DNA of 64,000 nucleotides. It comes from Ichthyophis bannanicus (Eukaryota > Chordata > Amphibia > Gymnophiona > Ichthyophiidae). The position numbers and the translations under genes were made by a program. The stretch is taken from assembly GCA_033557465.1 (NCBI GenBank), contig CM066039.1:44793788-44857787 (forward strand). Reading direction: 5' to 3'. A model generated the notes under the pieces. It did no database searches. It worked only from the letters and a program-made list of their open reading frames with translations, and was not told the origin of the DNA. This document shows positions 31,700 through 40,993 of the stretch, piece after piece. How positions within the stretch are numbered: position 1 is the stretch's first letter; each line of letters opens with the position of its first letter.

Positions 31700-31985
31700 T
31701 GAACACCCAGTAAGAAAATGTGGAATGCAACGAAGGGACGTGTAGAAGTTAAAAGTTTTTATTTCTTTATTCCACTTCAGCCACTGGCCCGACACTGGCC
31801 GTGTTTCGTAAAAACCTTCCTCAGGGGCAATATTGGCTGTATGTTGTGTGTTTCTACTACTGTAATTGCTCCTCCCTTAATACTATAGGAGAGCCTGAAT
31901 AAGAATAACTTTTAACCTCAACAGTGTTTTCCTATAATGCCATAGTGCCAATCGTTAGTTAAAACAAATGGAAAACCACGCTTCT
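31700..31985 (-). mobile_element. PLE terminal (pLTR-like) fragment inside RTE
   Basis: This insert breaks the RTE right after TTTTTCACT (shared with copy 1 near 833). On the minus strand it contains a hammerhead-like core and an AATAAAGAAATAAAA stretch downstream. These features recur in the PLE at 37871-40993 and the PLE end at 56232-56420. No PLE coding sequence is included. Confidence 0.6.
31787..31828 (-). ncRNA. Hammerhead-ribozyme-like motif (PLE end)
   Basis: On the minus strand: GCCC, CUGAGGA, a short arm AGGUUUUUAC, GAA, ACAC-loop-GUGU, C, then GGGC. Stem I (GCCC/GGGC) and stem III (ACAC/GUGU) pair exactly, and the cleavage position would follow GUC. Stem II is weak and has an extra A compared with the textbook core. 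Candidate only. Confidence 0.55.
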
Positions 31986-32060
31986 AACTGCATAGAGACG
32001 GCACCGACGCGCAAAAGTTGAAAATCAACTTGTGCGCGTCGGTGCCGTCTCTATGCAGTT
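31986..32060. repeat. 36-bp-arm hairpin
   Basis: Arms 31986-32021 and 32025-32060 are inverted copies (AACTGCATAGAGACGGCACC onward) with one mismatch and a 3-nt loop. It sits exactly at the break between the RTE endonuclease ORF and the PLE fragment. Confidence 0.9.
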
Positions 32061-33399
32061 TCTGGGCAATTTTCGGAGTTTCTTCCGTCATCCATTTTGG
32101 CCGTTTTTGCTTTTTCACCTTTTGTCGAGACTTCTCGCTTTCTTCCAACACAACCTTTTTGATGTCATTCCATAACTCTTCCGGAGCTCTGTTATTTGTA
32201 TCTAAAGCAGCAAATCGATTTTGCAGGCAGTCTTTAAAGTCCAGTGGTATATTCTCAAGGTCATATTTTGCTGCATTCATGAGTGGTTTGCTCTTTTTCA
32301 ACTTTAGCTTGCGTTTGCATACTAGTAGTTGATGATCTGTACCACAGTCAGCTCCAGGTTTTGTTTTGGTTGATGTTATAGAGCTTTTCCATCGTTGATT
32401 TCCACAGATGTAGTCAATTTGATTTTTATACAGTCCATTGGGTGAAGTCCATGTGTACAGTTGCCGCTTGTGTTGCTGGAAGAAGGTGTTTGAGATGAAT
32501 AGATCATTGGTCTTGCAGAATTCTATCAGTCTTTCTCCAGCTTCATTTCTGTTGCCAAGTCCATATTTTCCAACTACTCTGCCTTCTTCTTTGTTACCAA
32601 CTTTTGCATTCCAGTCACCCATGACTATCAGGATATCCTGTTTGCATGTTCTGTCAATTTCAGCTTGTACTTGTTCATAGAACTCTTCAATTTCATTCTC
32701 TTCTGCAGCTGTTGTTGGGGCATATACTTGAATTATAGTTGTGTTGATAGGCAATCCTCGTAGACGAATAGAGATTAAGTGTTCGCTGACTGCATTGTAT
32801 TTCATTACAGTTCTTGCAAATTTCTTCTTTATTATAAATGCAACACCATTTCTTCTTTGTCTTTCATTTCCAGCATAATAGACCATGTGATCATCTGATG
32901 CAAAGTGCCTGATGCCAGTGCATTTCAGTTCGCTGACACGCAACAGATCAAGTTGTACACGTTCCATTTCATTCTTGACCACCTCTAACTTCCCTTGGTT
33001 CATGCTTCGTACGTTCCATGTTCCAATGTGTAAGACATCTTTACAGCTTCTGACTCTCATTTCATGCGCAGCTACATCAGCAGTCAGACTTCCCGAGGGC
33101 TTTGATCCAACCACATCATAAATGCTGGCTTTACTCTGAAAAGTCTTCAGCTCTTCCCCAGTAGCTAGTTGAGTGCCTTCCGACCTGGGGGTCTCATCTT
33201 CCAGCACCATAGCACAATTTGTTTTGTTGTAACTATCCATTGGGTTTTCATGGCAAGATACAGAAGTAGATTGCCGGGCCTTTCTTCTGCGCAGTTTAAG
33301 TTTGGTGTTGTTGCCGTTGTCACAAAAATGTGATCCTCCGCTGTCAACACTATCCCATTCTGCTGCTGCCCAGATGGGTGGTTTGTCTTGGTCTGGCAC
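32061..33399 (-). CDS. RTE/BovB-like APE endonuclease (partial ORF2)
   Basis: This is the endonuclease that nicks genomic DNA to prime reverse transcription. After a leader of about 120 residues, the domain begins HIGTWNVRSMNQGKLEVV and shows SELKCTG (catalytic E), VIQVYAPTTAAEE, ILIVMGDWNAKVG (D-x-N), YTWTSPNGLYKNQIDYICGN and GADCGTDHQLLV (T/S-D-H). All catalytic positions I can identify are present and the frame is open for about 445 codons. The linker KRPKWMTEETPKIAQK then meets the hairpin at 32060, through which the frame runs on for 25 meaningless residues. Without RT it cannot retrotranspose itself. The strong likeness to BovB is from family knowledge. Confidence 0.88.
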
Positions 33400-33521
33400 C
33401 TCAGCTGAGACCTGTCCATCTTGGGAGACCCTGCCAGTAGTTAAACTACCGATAGTTTAGCTCTCAGTATCACTGATGCACGCAAGCCCTCACAGCACGA
33501 CAAGCTGCAAACCAAGTGAGA

Positions 33522-34202
33522 GCACCTCTGCCTAGAAGTGTTCAATTTATGGATGTTGGTGATTGAGCTGCATTCCAACCTGCAGGCAACCTATCTCCCC
33601 AGGGTTGAATATTACCTAGCAGACTGTCATCAGCTGCTCCCTCATGAGTGGTCTCTCAACAAGCCTTTCTGCTGCTGTCTGATAAAAAATGGCATTCGCT
33701 TTCTGCTCTAATATTGATGGTGCCTAAAGGTGGTATATTAAAACATGGAATTAAGATAAAGAAGTGGCCCATTAGTTGTTCTGCAGATGAGAACAGCCAA
33801 AAGAGAACATTTTGCTTCCAGAGGGAACAAAAAACGCTCCTGCTGAAGCCAGACAGCTCCCAGATTTCACACAATGCCTTCAGAATAACCTGGTCTATGG
33901 GGCTTCTTTATGCCTTCCTGCCCTTTCCCTTCATCTGCAGATTTTTGAGAAGATTGTCAATGACAAGGTTAGAGTAATCTTGGTTGCCCTACAGTGGCCA
34001 TGGCAGATTTGGCTTCCACTTCTCTCATTACTGCGGGACTTGTCTCTTCCACTACGGACTCATCTATGCCTTCTGATGGAGGAGAGTCTGCCGTTGCATC
34101 CCAATCTGTTCTCCCTCACCCTGACAGCATGGATGTTGACCATCAGTTGATCACCTTCCCCCCTTCTCAGCATCTCCACATCTCCACAGAGAAAGTGGAG
34201 TT
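33522..34202 (+). pseudogene. DIRS-C RNase H, downstream part
   Basis: It resumes after the RTE duplication with ATYLPRVEYYLAD (compare VYLPGQENCLAD in DIRS-A), PHEWSLN, then later IFEKIVNDKVRVILVALQWP and LHPNLFSLTLTAWML. These match DIRS-A KVLRDKASMILVAPQWP and LHPNLRSLHLMAWLL. Frames shift several times. It ends at the CR1 insertion. The recombinase gene that should follow is missing. Confidence 0.8.
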
Positions 34203-34272
34203 CCATAGAAACATAGAAATATAATGACAGAAAAAGACCACATGGCCTATCTAGTCTGTCCTTCCACATCAA

Positions 34273-35665
34273 CTACAACAGTCCACCTTTTACCCTCAGA
34301 GATCCTCTGTGTTTGTCCCATGCTTTTTTGAATTCAGTTACTGTCCTCATCTCTACCACCTCCATTGGGAGACTATTCCACGGATCCACTACTCTTTCCA
34401 TAAAGAAATATTTCCGCATATCACTCCTGAATCTATCTCCCTTCACCCTCATTCCATGTCCCCTTGTAGCAGAACTTGCTTTCAATTGAAAGAGGCTCTC
34501 TCCCTGAACATTTATGCCATGGAGGTATTTAAACATCTCAATCATATCTCCTCTATCCCACCTTTCCTCTAAGGTGTACATATTAAGATCCTTAAGTCTG
34601 TCCTCATATGCTTTATAATGAAGACCACTAATCATTTTAGTAGCCACCCTCTGCACTGACTCCATCCTGTTCACATCCTTTTGAAGGTGCGGTCTCCAGA
34701 ATTGCACACTATACTCCGAATGAGGTCGCACCAAAGACTTATACAGAGGCAATGCAATGTGTGCCTTCGAGTCAGTCCTGACTCCTGGCGACCCAGAAGC
34801 TCCTGGGTTTTCTTGGCAGTGTCACCAGAAGTAGATTGCCAGGCCTTTCTTCCGAGGCAATGGAGGGTTAAGTGACTTGCCCAAGGCCACAAGGAGTGCT
34901 AGTGGGACTCGAACCCTGGTTGCTTGGTTACCAAGCCAGTGTTCTAACCACTAGGCTACTCCTCCACTCTACAGAGGCACTATCACCTCCTTTTTTCTGC
35001 TAGCCATTCCTCTCCGTATGCACCCAAGAATCCTTGTAGCTTTTGCTGTCGCCTTTTCTACCTGTTTAGCTACTTTAAGATCATCAGACACAACCACACC
35101 TAGGTCCCGCTCTTCTTTAGTGGACAAAAGTACTTCACCCCCTATACTATATTGCTCCCTTGGATTGCTGCAGCCCAAATGCATGACCTTACATTTTTTA
35201 ACATTAAATCCCAGCTGCCAAATTCTAAACCATTCTTCAAGCTTAGCTAGATCCCTCCTCATGTTATCTATACCTTCCTGGATGTCTACCCTATTTCAGA
35301 TTTTGGTATCATCCACAAAGAGGCAAACCTTACCCGACAGTCCTTCTGCTCTATCACTAACAAAGATGTTAAAAAGAATCTGACCAAGGACAGATCTCTG
35401 GGGCACACCACTGGTAACATCCTTCTCCTCAGTGAGGTCCATTTACCTGTACTCTTTGTCGCCTCCCACCCAATTTCTAACCCAAGCAGTAACTTTAGGG
35501 TCCATCCCTAGGGTGCTCAATTTGTTTATAAGTCGCCTGTGAGGAACAGTGTCAAAGGCTTTACTGAAATCCAAATACACCACATCTAGGGCTCTCCCTC
35601 GGTCCAACTCCCTGGTCACCCAGTCAAAGAAATCAATCAGATTTGTCGGACAATTCCTTACCCAC
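34273..35665 (-). pseudogene. CR1 reverse transcriptase and C-terminus, broken
   Basis: Pieces in order: DVVYLDFSKAFDTVPHRRLI (RT motif A with D) at 35667-35443, a decayed VPQGSVLG region, the FADD box turned into VDD-type near 35310, MRRDLAKLEEWFRIWQLGF and CKVMHLG at 35262-34980. After the SINE comes MPLYKSLVRPHSEYSVQFW to RKYFFMERVVDPWNSLP (34752-34273). Stops near 35440 and 35290. The loss of the canonical catalytic box suggests long decay. Confidence 0.82.
34752..34969 (-). mobile_element. tRNA-headed SINE with RTE tail
   Basis: A perfect 10-bp duplication TACAGAGGCA flanks it (34742-34751 and 34970-34979). The minus strand has AGTAGCCTAGTGGTTAGAAC and CAGGGTTCGAGTCCCACTAG (A and B boxes). 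Its end TCGCCAGGAGTCAGGACTGA followed by CTCGAAGGCAC matches the RTE 3' terminus at 31300-31345 (TCGCCATGAGTCGACTCCGA, then CTCGACGGCAC). It would thus be copied by RTE machinery. Confidence 0.88.
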
Positions 35666-35910
35666 AATGGGGGTTCTCCATAGACAGCAGGGGAATGAAG
35701 TCACACTTTTCCCTCCCATCAAACGATTTGCCTGCTATGTACCGAATGAGGCAGGGGAGGAGCAGCAACGGTGAGCACAGGAATTCCCGCACATGCTTAA
35801 GAGTACAAAAGCATTCCGTGAGCTTGGAGAGAGCAGCACACACAGGATCCCTCTGAAAGACATCACCAATAAGTGTCTACCAAGAACCTCCATTGCAGGT
35901 AAGCAACTCC
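35666..35910 (+). repeat. DIRS-C ICR-like segment and right ITR
   Basis: TTCTCCATAGACAGCAGGGG, then AATGAAGTCAC, resembles the ICR/terminal box of the other DIRS (TTCTCCAGGAGCAGCAGGAA, then TCAGTCCTCAC). 35745-35890 is an inverted match to 17760-17850 plus 23255-23330. The element end lies near 35905. Confidence 0.72.
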
Positions 35911-37499
35911 GCTTTCTTGCCTTGACAACCTACAAACTCCTATCCTACTCATCCCCCTCCCATCCTTCTTATTTACAGTCCACAGCTTTTCACACTGCTC
36001 ACTGCCTGACTTGCTGTTATCCAAATATCTCATGATCCATAATCATGCATGCGGTTCAGTACATGTTCTGTATATGTGCTGCCCTCTTACTTTATAATGT
36101 GGGGTGAACAGGATGAGTATCTATATCTATACCACCCATCAGATCCATGCTGCTTTCTTTATAACTCACAGTTTTCAGCAATCTTACTGAACAGTCCATC
36201 TGTTCTCATGAAGGATCATGTCATATTACTGTGTGCAGGAAGGAGTATGTCACCCTAACTGTGCTTTTGGAAAAAATACCTCATGCTGGGAAGGAACCTG
36301 TCACCCTGCATCTTCTTTGGGCTAACTGCCAAGAGGGTTGGCCACCTGACAGAGGTGTTCCTTGGTTATTGTTCTCAGGACTGATTTGTTTCTGCAGCTT
36401 TTTGGGGGGTTAGTATGGCCAATTGTTTTTTTGTGGAGGTCTCAGTTGAGTTGGCAGATTGGAGGTTCTTCTCCTTTAAGATCAAGGTTATCTTGCTGGG
36501 TTGGGGTGGGATGGATGTGTGCTTTTGGGTGCATCTGGTTCCCTGTTTGATGGAAAATTAGATGGTTTTAATTGGCTTAGCTAATGGCTATTTATACATG
36601 GCTGGGGTAAGGGTAATTATTACTTTATTGTACCTAATATGCCTATTTGATTGTATATTATGTTATGTTATTCTTTACTGTTTATAATTTCAGGTAGCTG
36701 TTGTAAACTAGGAAAACATATATACATTAATAAACAAAATAAAATGAATTCCAGCAACACACACACTCAAAAGCAGGTATTAGAAGCCAAGTTACTTATA
36801 ATCTTTCCCCTAATAAGCACCAAGGCAAAATGAAGACCCCATCGCAGGCAGTTTTGTGAGGGAATTTACAGTGAAAAACGTATGTCCTGCAGTCGTGCTT
36901 TAACCATTGTCTAGAGGTCTGGTGAGCACAAGGCCAGATTTCAGCTAGTGAAGAAGGAAACTGATCTCTCCATGAATAGGGCTCCTACAAACTGACCATG
37001 CAGAATCACCTGGAAGAAATGAAAGTGGTCATTGAAGATATTAGACAAAAAATGAGGAGAGCTCATTGTGGGCAGGCCTTCAGAAAATAAACTTGCATTT
37101 ATGTAAGGCAAAGACCAGAATCTTCAGCCTGCAAGCCACAGAAAGCACATGGGGGACTAGAAGGGGCCCAGTCAAAATGAGAATGAGAATGCCCAGGGAA
37201 ACTGCACCACTTGGAGAGGAGGAGCAGATTAAATAGCATTAACTCCTGGAGATCTGCTCAAAGGATCAGAGAGCAGTTACAAAAGCCATTCCAGGATTTG
37301 AAGTTTTATAATGAAAAGTCAGGAGAGCAACATGTCACTCTCTCTGTCATGAATAATTAAGCGACACTATGGATGGGTCAAAAAACAAATGGATACTTCA
37401 GTGTCTGACTCAGGATTTACAGACTTGCGAAATCCATTTATTTTTCTTCTAGAAGCTGAGCATTCACAGGCACTTGAAAGTTACGCAAAAGCAGCTCAT
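35911..37499. other. Unassigned 1.6-kb interval
   Basis: No gene was seen. 36560-36760 ends in a T-rich then AATAAACAAAATAAA stretch that may be a decayed LINE 3' end. The rest is unclassified. Confidence 0.4.
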
Positions 37500-37870
37500 A
37501 ATCTGCAATTTATCAGAGTCACCCATAATGAGAGCTCTATATGCAGGGGTTAGACTGATAAGGTACCTATTTGGCAGGAGACAATATGCTGATGCCTGTG
37601 CTATGCAATAATTGGCCTTTGGATATAGGCGGGGAGAGAAATGCACTTTAATAAAACAAATATGTTCAGTTCTAAATAGTTAGAATGAGCAACGCATCAC
37701 AGTAGTTCAGAGACAGAGTGAAATGAATTGTTTTTTTTCAGTCCACTTGCATACTTTCAGACAAAATTGAATTGGAGTCCAATTTTCACATATGTCAAGG
37801 TGTAGCACTATCAAAGAGCTGTACTGATCTGTTAATTTTCAAGCAAGTTAAATTTATCTTTCTGTTCTTG
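37500..37870. repeat. Long direct repeat flanking PLE, left copy
   Basis: A 371-bp sequence starting AATCTGCAATTTATCAG and ending TTTCTGTTCTTG, repeated at 40994-41354 in the same orientation with roughly 97% identity by eye plus small indels. The PLE lies exactly between the two. Confidence 0.92.
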
Positions 37871-37936
37871 AAGAAAGACAAACCAAGCAGGTACAAAGAC
37901 TGGCGACAAATGAGTTCAAAATAAATTCTTTAATGA

Positions 37937-37976
37937 ACCCCAACGCGTTTCAGCTACAAAGCCTTCTTCAGGGGGT
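37937..37976 (-). ncRNA. Hammerhead-ribozyme-like motif (PLE 3' end)
   Basis: On the minus strand: ACCCC, CUGAAGA, arm AGGCUUUGUAGCU, GAA, then ACGCGU (2-bp stem III with a GC loop), U, GGGGU. Stem I (ACCCC/GGGGU) pairs over 5 bp. The very short stem III is the form reported for PLE hammerheads. Stem II needs an unpaired A. The match in three independent PLE ends supports it. Confidence 0.6.
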
Positions 37977-38454
37977 ATTTGAAAAGAGGAATACACTTCA
38001 AAAAACAGTAATAATATATGAGACATTAATATTCAAAAGGATATGAAATATAAAACAATAATTAATATAAATAAAAACAATGTATCAAATAAATTATGTT
38101 GTACAGAAGATATAGATCCTAATGGACAGATATAAATACATAAATAAAAATATAAGTCATGCTAAAAACAAATATGATAAAAACATAGTGAGATTGGATA
38201 AGATTATAAAAGGTAAAAGAGGAGACGATGAAGACAAAGGATACCTTAGTTTTGTCACGTAGTATAATACAAGTAAACGCTAGAAGCAAAATAAATAAAT
38301 AAAAAATAGATATCAAAAGTTAAACCAATAAATAGAACATTTGAATATTAAGACTAACTATGAAGGCATAAGAATAAGAAGCCATAAATAAATATTAATT
38401 TAAAAAAGGAAGGAATACCCTGTATTGGTTATTAAAAAAACATGTCATCTATTA

Positions 38455-38752
38455 GGAGTGGAGATGTGGCCTAGTGGTTGGGGCAATGTACTTCAGGCCG
38501 GAAGGTCGGGGGTTCAAATCCCACTAGAGGACAGCAACCTTGGGCCGGAAGGACTGGGGTTTCTAGTCCCACAGGTGCTCCTTGTGGTCTTGGGCAAGCC
38601 ACTTAACCCTCCATTGCCCATGTTCCCTGTAAAATCGTTATCTCCAAGTTATAATGCCCTGTTCAATGTAATGTTCAATATAATGTTCCATGTAAACCGC
38701 ACTGATGTCAAATAGCGCGGTATATAAGAGAAATAAATAAAATAAATAAATT
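38455..38752 (+). mobile_element. tRNA-headed SINE with L2-type tail
   Basis: Full-length sibling of the SINE at 26249-26543, in direct orientation. It has GTGGCCTAGTGGTTGGGG, GGGGTTCAAATCCCACTAG, a body ending CCTGTTCAATGTAATGTTC, the tail TGTAAACCGCACTGATGTC, GCGCGGTATATAAG and (AAATA)n. It is inserted in the PLE 3' region. Confidence 0.9.
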
Positions 38753-39719
38753 ATGCCCAAATGAAATAAATTAATGGACAAAGGGAACAAAAAGATGTTC
38801 TATATGCACACTACATAGATTATATGGTTATTCAATCTTATAGAGTACTTTTGTTCTATAATCAGAGTTATGTGTAAATTAAATGTGCTGGAAAAACCTT
38901 CCGTGACTGAACAAATGGAGAAAAAAGAAAAACTTTTGCCATTGAACTTTGGGAGACTGTATATAAAGGGGATGCTGAACTAGTTTAAATGTATATTTGA
39001 GGAGCTATATGCACTGTTCAAAGGCACATCATCTGTTGTTATGTTACAATTTTAAATAAAGATAAAAGAAACCTCTAAATACATAAAAGAATATTACACA
39101 TAGGACTTTTGTTGGAAATATATTTAGGTAAGGTGGTCAATGTATAGTTACACCTCTTTAGATAAAAGTTTTGCATATTTGCACGGAACGACAGTAGCCA
39201 TTAAATGTACTCCGTAGTCAAGTCTAAAGGTTAAAAATTTGCTAAAAAATGAAAGCGTAGCCCTATCCCGTTGTTTTTAATGAAACTTACTCAAAACATA
39301 GTAGTGAAGCGTCGTTACTTACAAGCCGCATTAAACAGAACAGGCATCGATACCCTCTGCATTGCGTATCTTATATCTAAAGACTAAGCCCTAAGTACTA
39401 ACAGATTAGCTTAAAGAATTCAAGCATTACTAAAATTAAACAAAACATCTTAAAATAACTTATACAAAGAGGGGGACCTTGAAAAGGCTTACCGTGCGAT
39501 GCACGCTATGCTGCTTTCTTTTTCAAAGTGAAACACATTCTGTTTTTACTTCCAAGAATAAATGCTAGCGGTTTCCCGCTTCTAAAAGGTGAAAGGTCAT
39601 CAGTGCACAGACTTGTCGTACTTATGAAAGTTTCAGTCGTGTATGGATTAAATAGTTATAGACAGATTGTCAAAGAAAAGGAAATAGTGAATCAAATGTA
39701 TTTTTTCACAGTATATAAA

Positions 39720-40390
39720 GAGAAAGGGGACGGGGGGGAGGAAAAAAGAAGAAGAAAGAGGAAAAAAGAGGGAAGGGAGGAAAGAGAAAAGGGGGGGGGG
39801 AGAGAAAAGAAAGGGAAAAGAAAAGAAGAAGAGGGAAGGGGAAAACAGGCGGAAAAAAGGTATGAGAGGGAAGGGAAGGGGAAAAGGGGGAAGGGGGAGG
39901 GAAGAGGGAGGGGGAGAAGGGAGGAAGGAGGGGGAGAAGGGAGGAAGGAGGGGGAGGAGAAGGGAAAGAAGGGAAAGGGGGGAAAGGGGGGAAAAGAGGG
40001 GGAGGGAAAGGGAAAGGGGGGAAAAGAGGGGGAGGGGAAAAGAGGGGGAGGGAAAAGGAAAGGGAGGGGAAAAGAAGGGGAGGGGAAGGGAAAGAGGAGG
40101 GGGGAGAAGAAAGAGGAAAAAAGGGGGGAGGAAGGGAAGGAAAGAAGGGGGAAGGGAAGGGGAGGGAGGGAAAGGGGGAAGGGAGGAGAGGAAGAAGGGG
40201 AGGGGAAGGAGGGAAAAAGGGTGGGAGGGGAAGGAGGGGGCGAAGGGAGGGAGGAAGAAGGGGGGAAGGGGAGGAGGGGAAAGGAAAGGGTAGGGGAGGA
40301 GGGAGAAGAAAAAGAAAGAAAAAGGAGGAGGAGGGGGCGAAGGGAAAGGAAAAAAGGGGGGGGGGAAGGAAAGGGGGAGGAAAAATAGGA
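39720..40390. repeat. Polypurine (G/A) tract of about 670 bp
   Basis: The plus strand is almost exclusively A and G, with many GGGGAAAAG and GAGGGAAGG units and no fixed period. Open frames here (for example a 286-residue Gly/Glu/Lys/Arg run) are by-products of the composition. Such tracts can form triplex DNA. A C-run at 40508-40520 follows a short gap. Confidence 0.95.
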
Positions 40391-40501
40391 AGATAAAACT
40401 TGTTACAGAAAGACAGATAAGTCCACCTCTTGATTAAGGCCCATCGGATGTAATGTACGAAGTTTATATGAATCTTTGTTCCAGGCATAGGAGGATCTTG
40501 T

Positions 40502-40936
40502 CTAGATCTCCCCCCCCCCCCACCACCAATGGGGCCTTACCACTTTAAGGACCAAAAATTGAAGATCAAGGAGTGAATGTTGGGCAGCTATCCAATGTTC
40601 CACCAAAGGCTTATCTATCGCTTTCCTGCAAATGCTACTCTTATGCTCTATAATGCGTGTTTTTACACTCCTCTTGGTTTTACCAATGTAGCATAACTTG
40701 CAGGGACAGATGATCAAATAGATTACATTTGTAGTATCGCAATTAAAAAAATCTTTTATAGGCACCTTATATGTGGAATTTGGTTTTATAAATTCCTTTC
40801 TTGTAACTAATGTGTTTTCACAAACACTACATCTACCACATTTAAAATGTCCAAAAGCTTTAGGGATAAACCGAGGTTTGTTAAGAGCAGAGGGAAACAG
40901 GATGTCTCTTATGTTTGAACTTCTCTTGTAAGCCAC
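40502..40936 (-). pseudogene. PLE GIY-YIG endonuclease, frameshifted end
   Basis: This is the C-terminal endonuclease of Penelope-like elements. Before it, a Cys-rich stretch reads CGRCSVCENTLV. The GIY-YIG core reads DTTNVIYLIICPC then KLCYIGKTKRSVKTRIIEH, corresponding to the paired Tyr motifs and catalytic Arg. It continues KPLVEHWIAAQHSLLDLQFL. At the C-run (40508-40520) the frame slips. The expected end YKLRTLHPMGLNQEVDLS is in another frame at 40470-40410. The N-terminal RT is absent. Confidence 0.85.
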
Positions 40937-40993
40937 AAGAAGTTTGGTATCTTGTAAACAGGGAAGAGGGTCAAGAATGTGCCAAGCTCTTCA

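Larger units (their letters stand above)
31300..33521 (-). mobile_element. RTE/BovB-like LINE, copy 2, RT deleted
   Basis: It is inserted in DIRS-C with a perfect 12-bp target duplication, GCACCTCTGCCT at 31288-31299 and 33522-33533. The sense (minus) strand carries the leader, an intact endonuclease and the start of the linker. It then breaks at a hairpin and a PLE terminal fragment (31700-32060), and ends with the ORF2 C-terminus and 3' tail (31300-31699). The reverse transcriptase is entirely absent. The ends match copy 1 at 440-2412. Confidence 0.9.
34203..35665 (-). mobile_element. CR1 LINE, 3' half, with SINE inside
   Basis: A 5'-truncated CR1 of a subfamily distinct from the one at 42-46 kb. 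The 3' terminus at 34203-34262 (plus strand CATAGAAACATAGAAATATA) corresponds to the CR1 end TTTCTATGTTTCTATG. The RT core and C-terminus are readable. It is split by an RTE-tailed SINE at 34752-34969. Confidence 0.85.
17755..35910 (+). mobile_element. DIRS-C: old DIRS element split by nested insertions
   Basis: This is one DIRS copy on the plus strand, reconstructed across many interruptions. Its pieces are: left ITR (17755-17850, resuming at 23255-23340), gag (about 23520-23883 and 24673-25605), RT-RNase H (30013-30297, 30519-31299 and 33522-34202), and ICR-like plus right ITR (35670-35910). The two ITRs match in inverted orientation across the insertion, for example ACTTACTGGTGGTGTC on the left against the inverse of GACATCACCAATAAGT on the right. 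The recombinase gene is missing between 34202 and 35666. The inserted sequences are annotated separately. The reconstruction is inference from matching order and orientation, and each piece is visible in the sequence. Confidence 0.82.
37871..40993 (-). mobile_element. Penelope-like element (PLE), 5'-truncated
   Basis: Penelope-like retroelements encode an RT plus a C-terminal GIY-YIG endonuclease. Only the GIY-YIG part (40936-40502) and a long 3' region remain on the minus strand. The 3' region contains a polypurine tract, a tRNA SINE and, near its end, a hammerhead-like motif. The RT is absent. It lies between two roughly 365-bp direct repeats. Confidence 0.8.

Noticed and set aside
26249..38752. 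Functional tRNA genes at the SINE heads
   Set aside because: A and B boxes are present but the cloverleaf is degenerate and each continues into a SINE body and LINE-type tail.
39528..40388. 286-residue Gly/Glu/Lys/Arg-rich open frame (and a Pro/Phe/Ser-rich one on the other strand)
   Set aside because: It is a by-product of the polypurine tract, which has no stop codons in most frames. No domain or conserved start.
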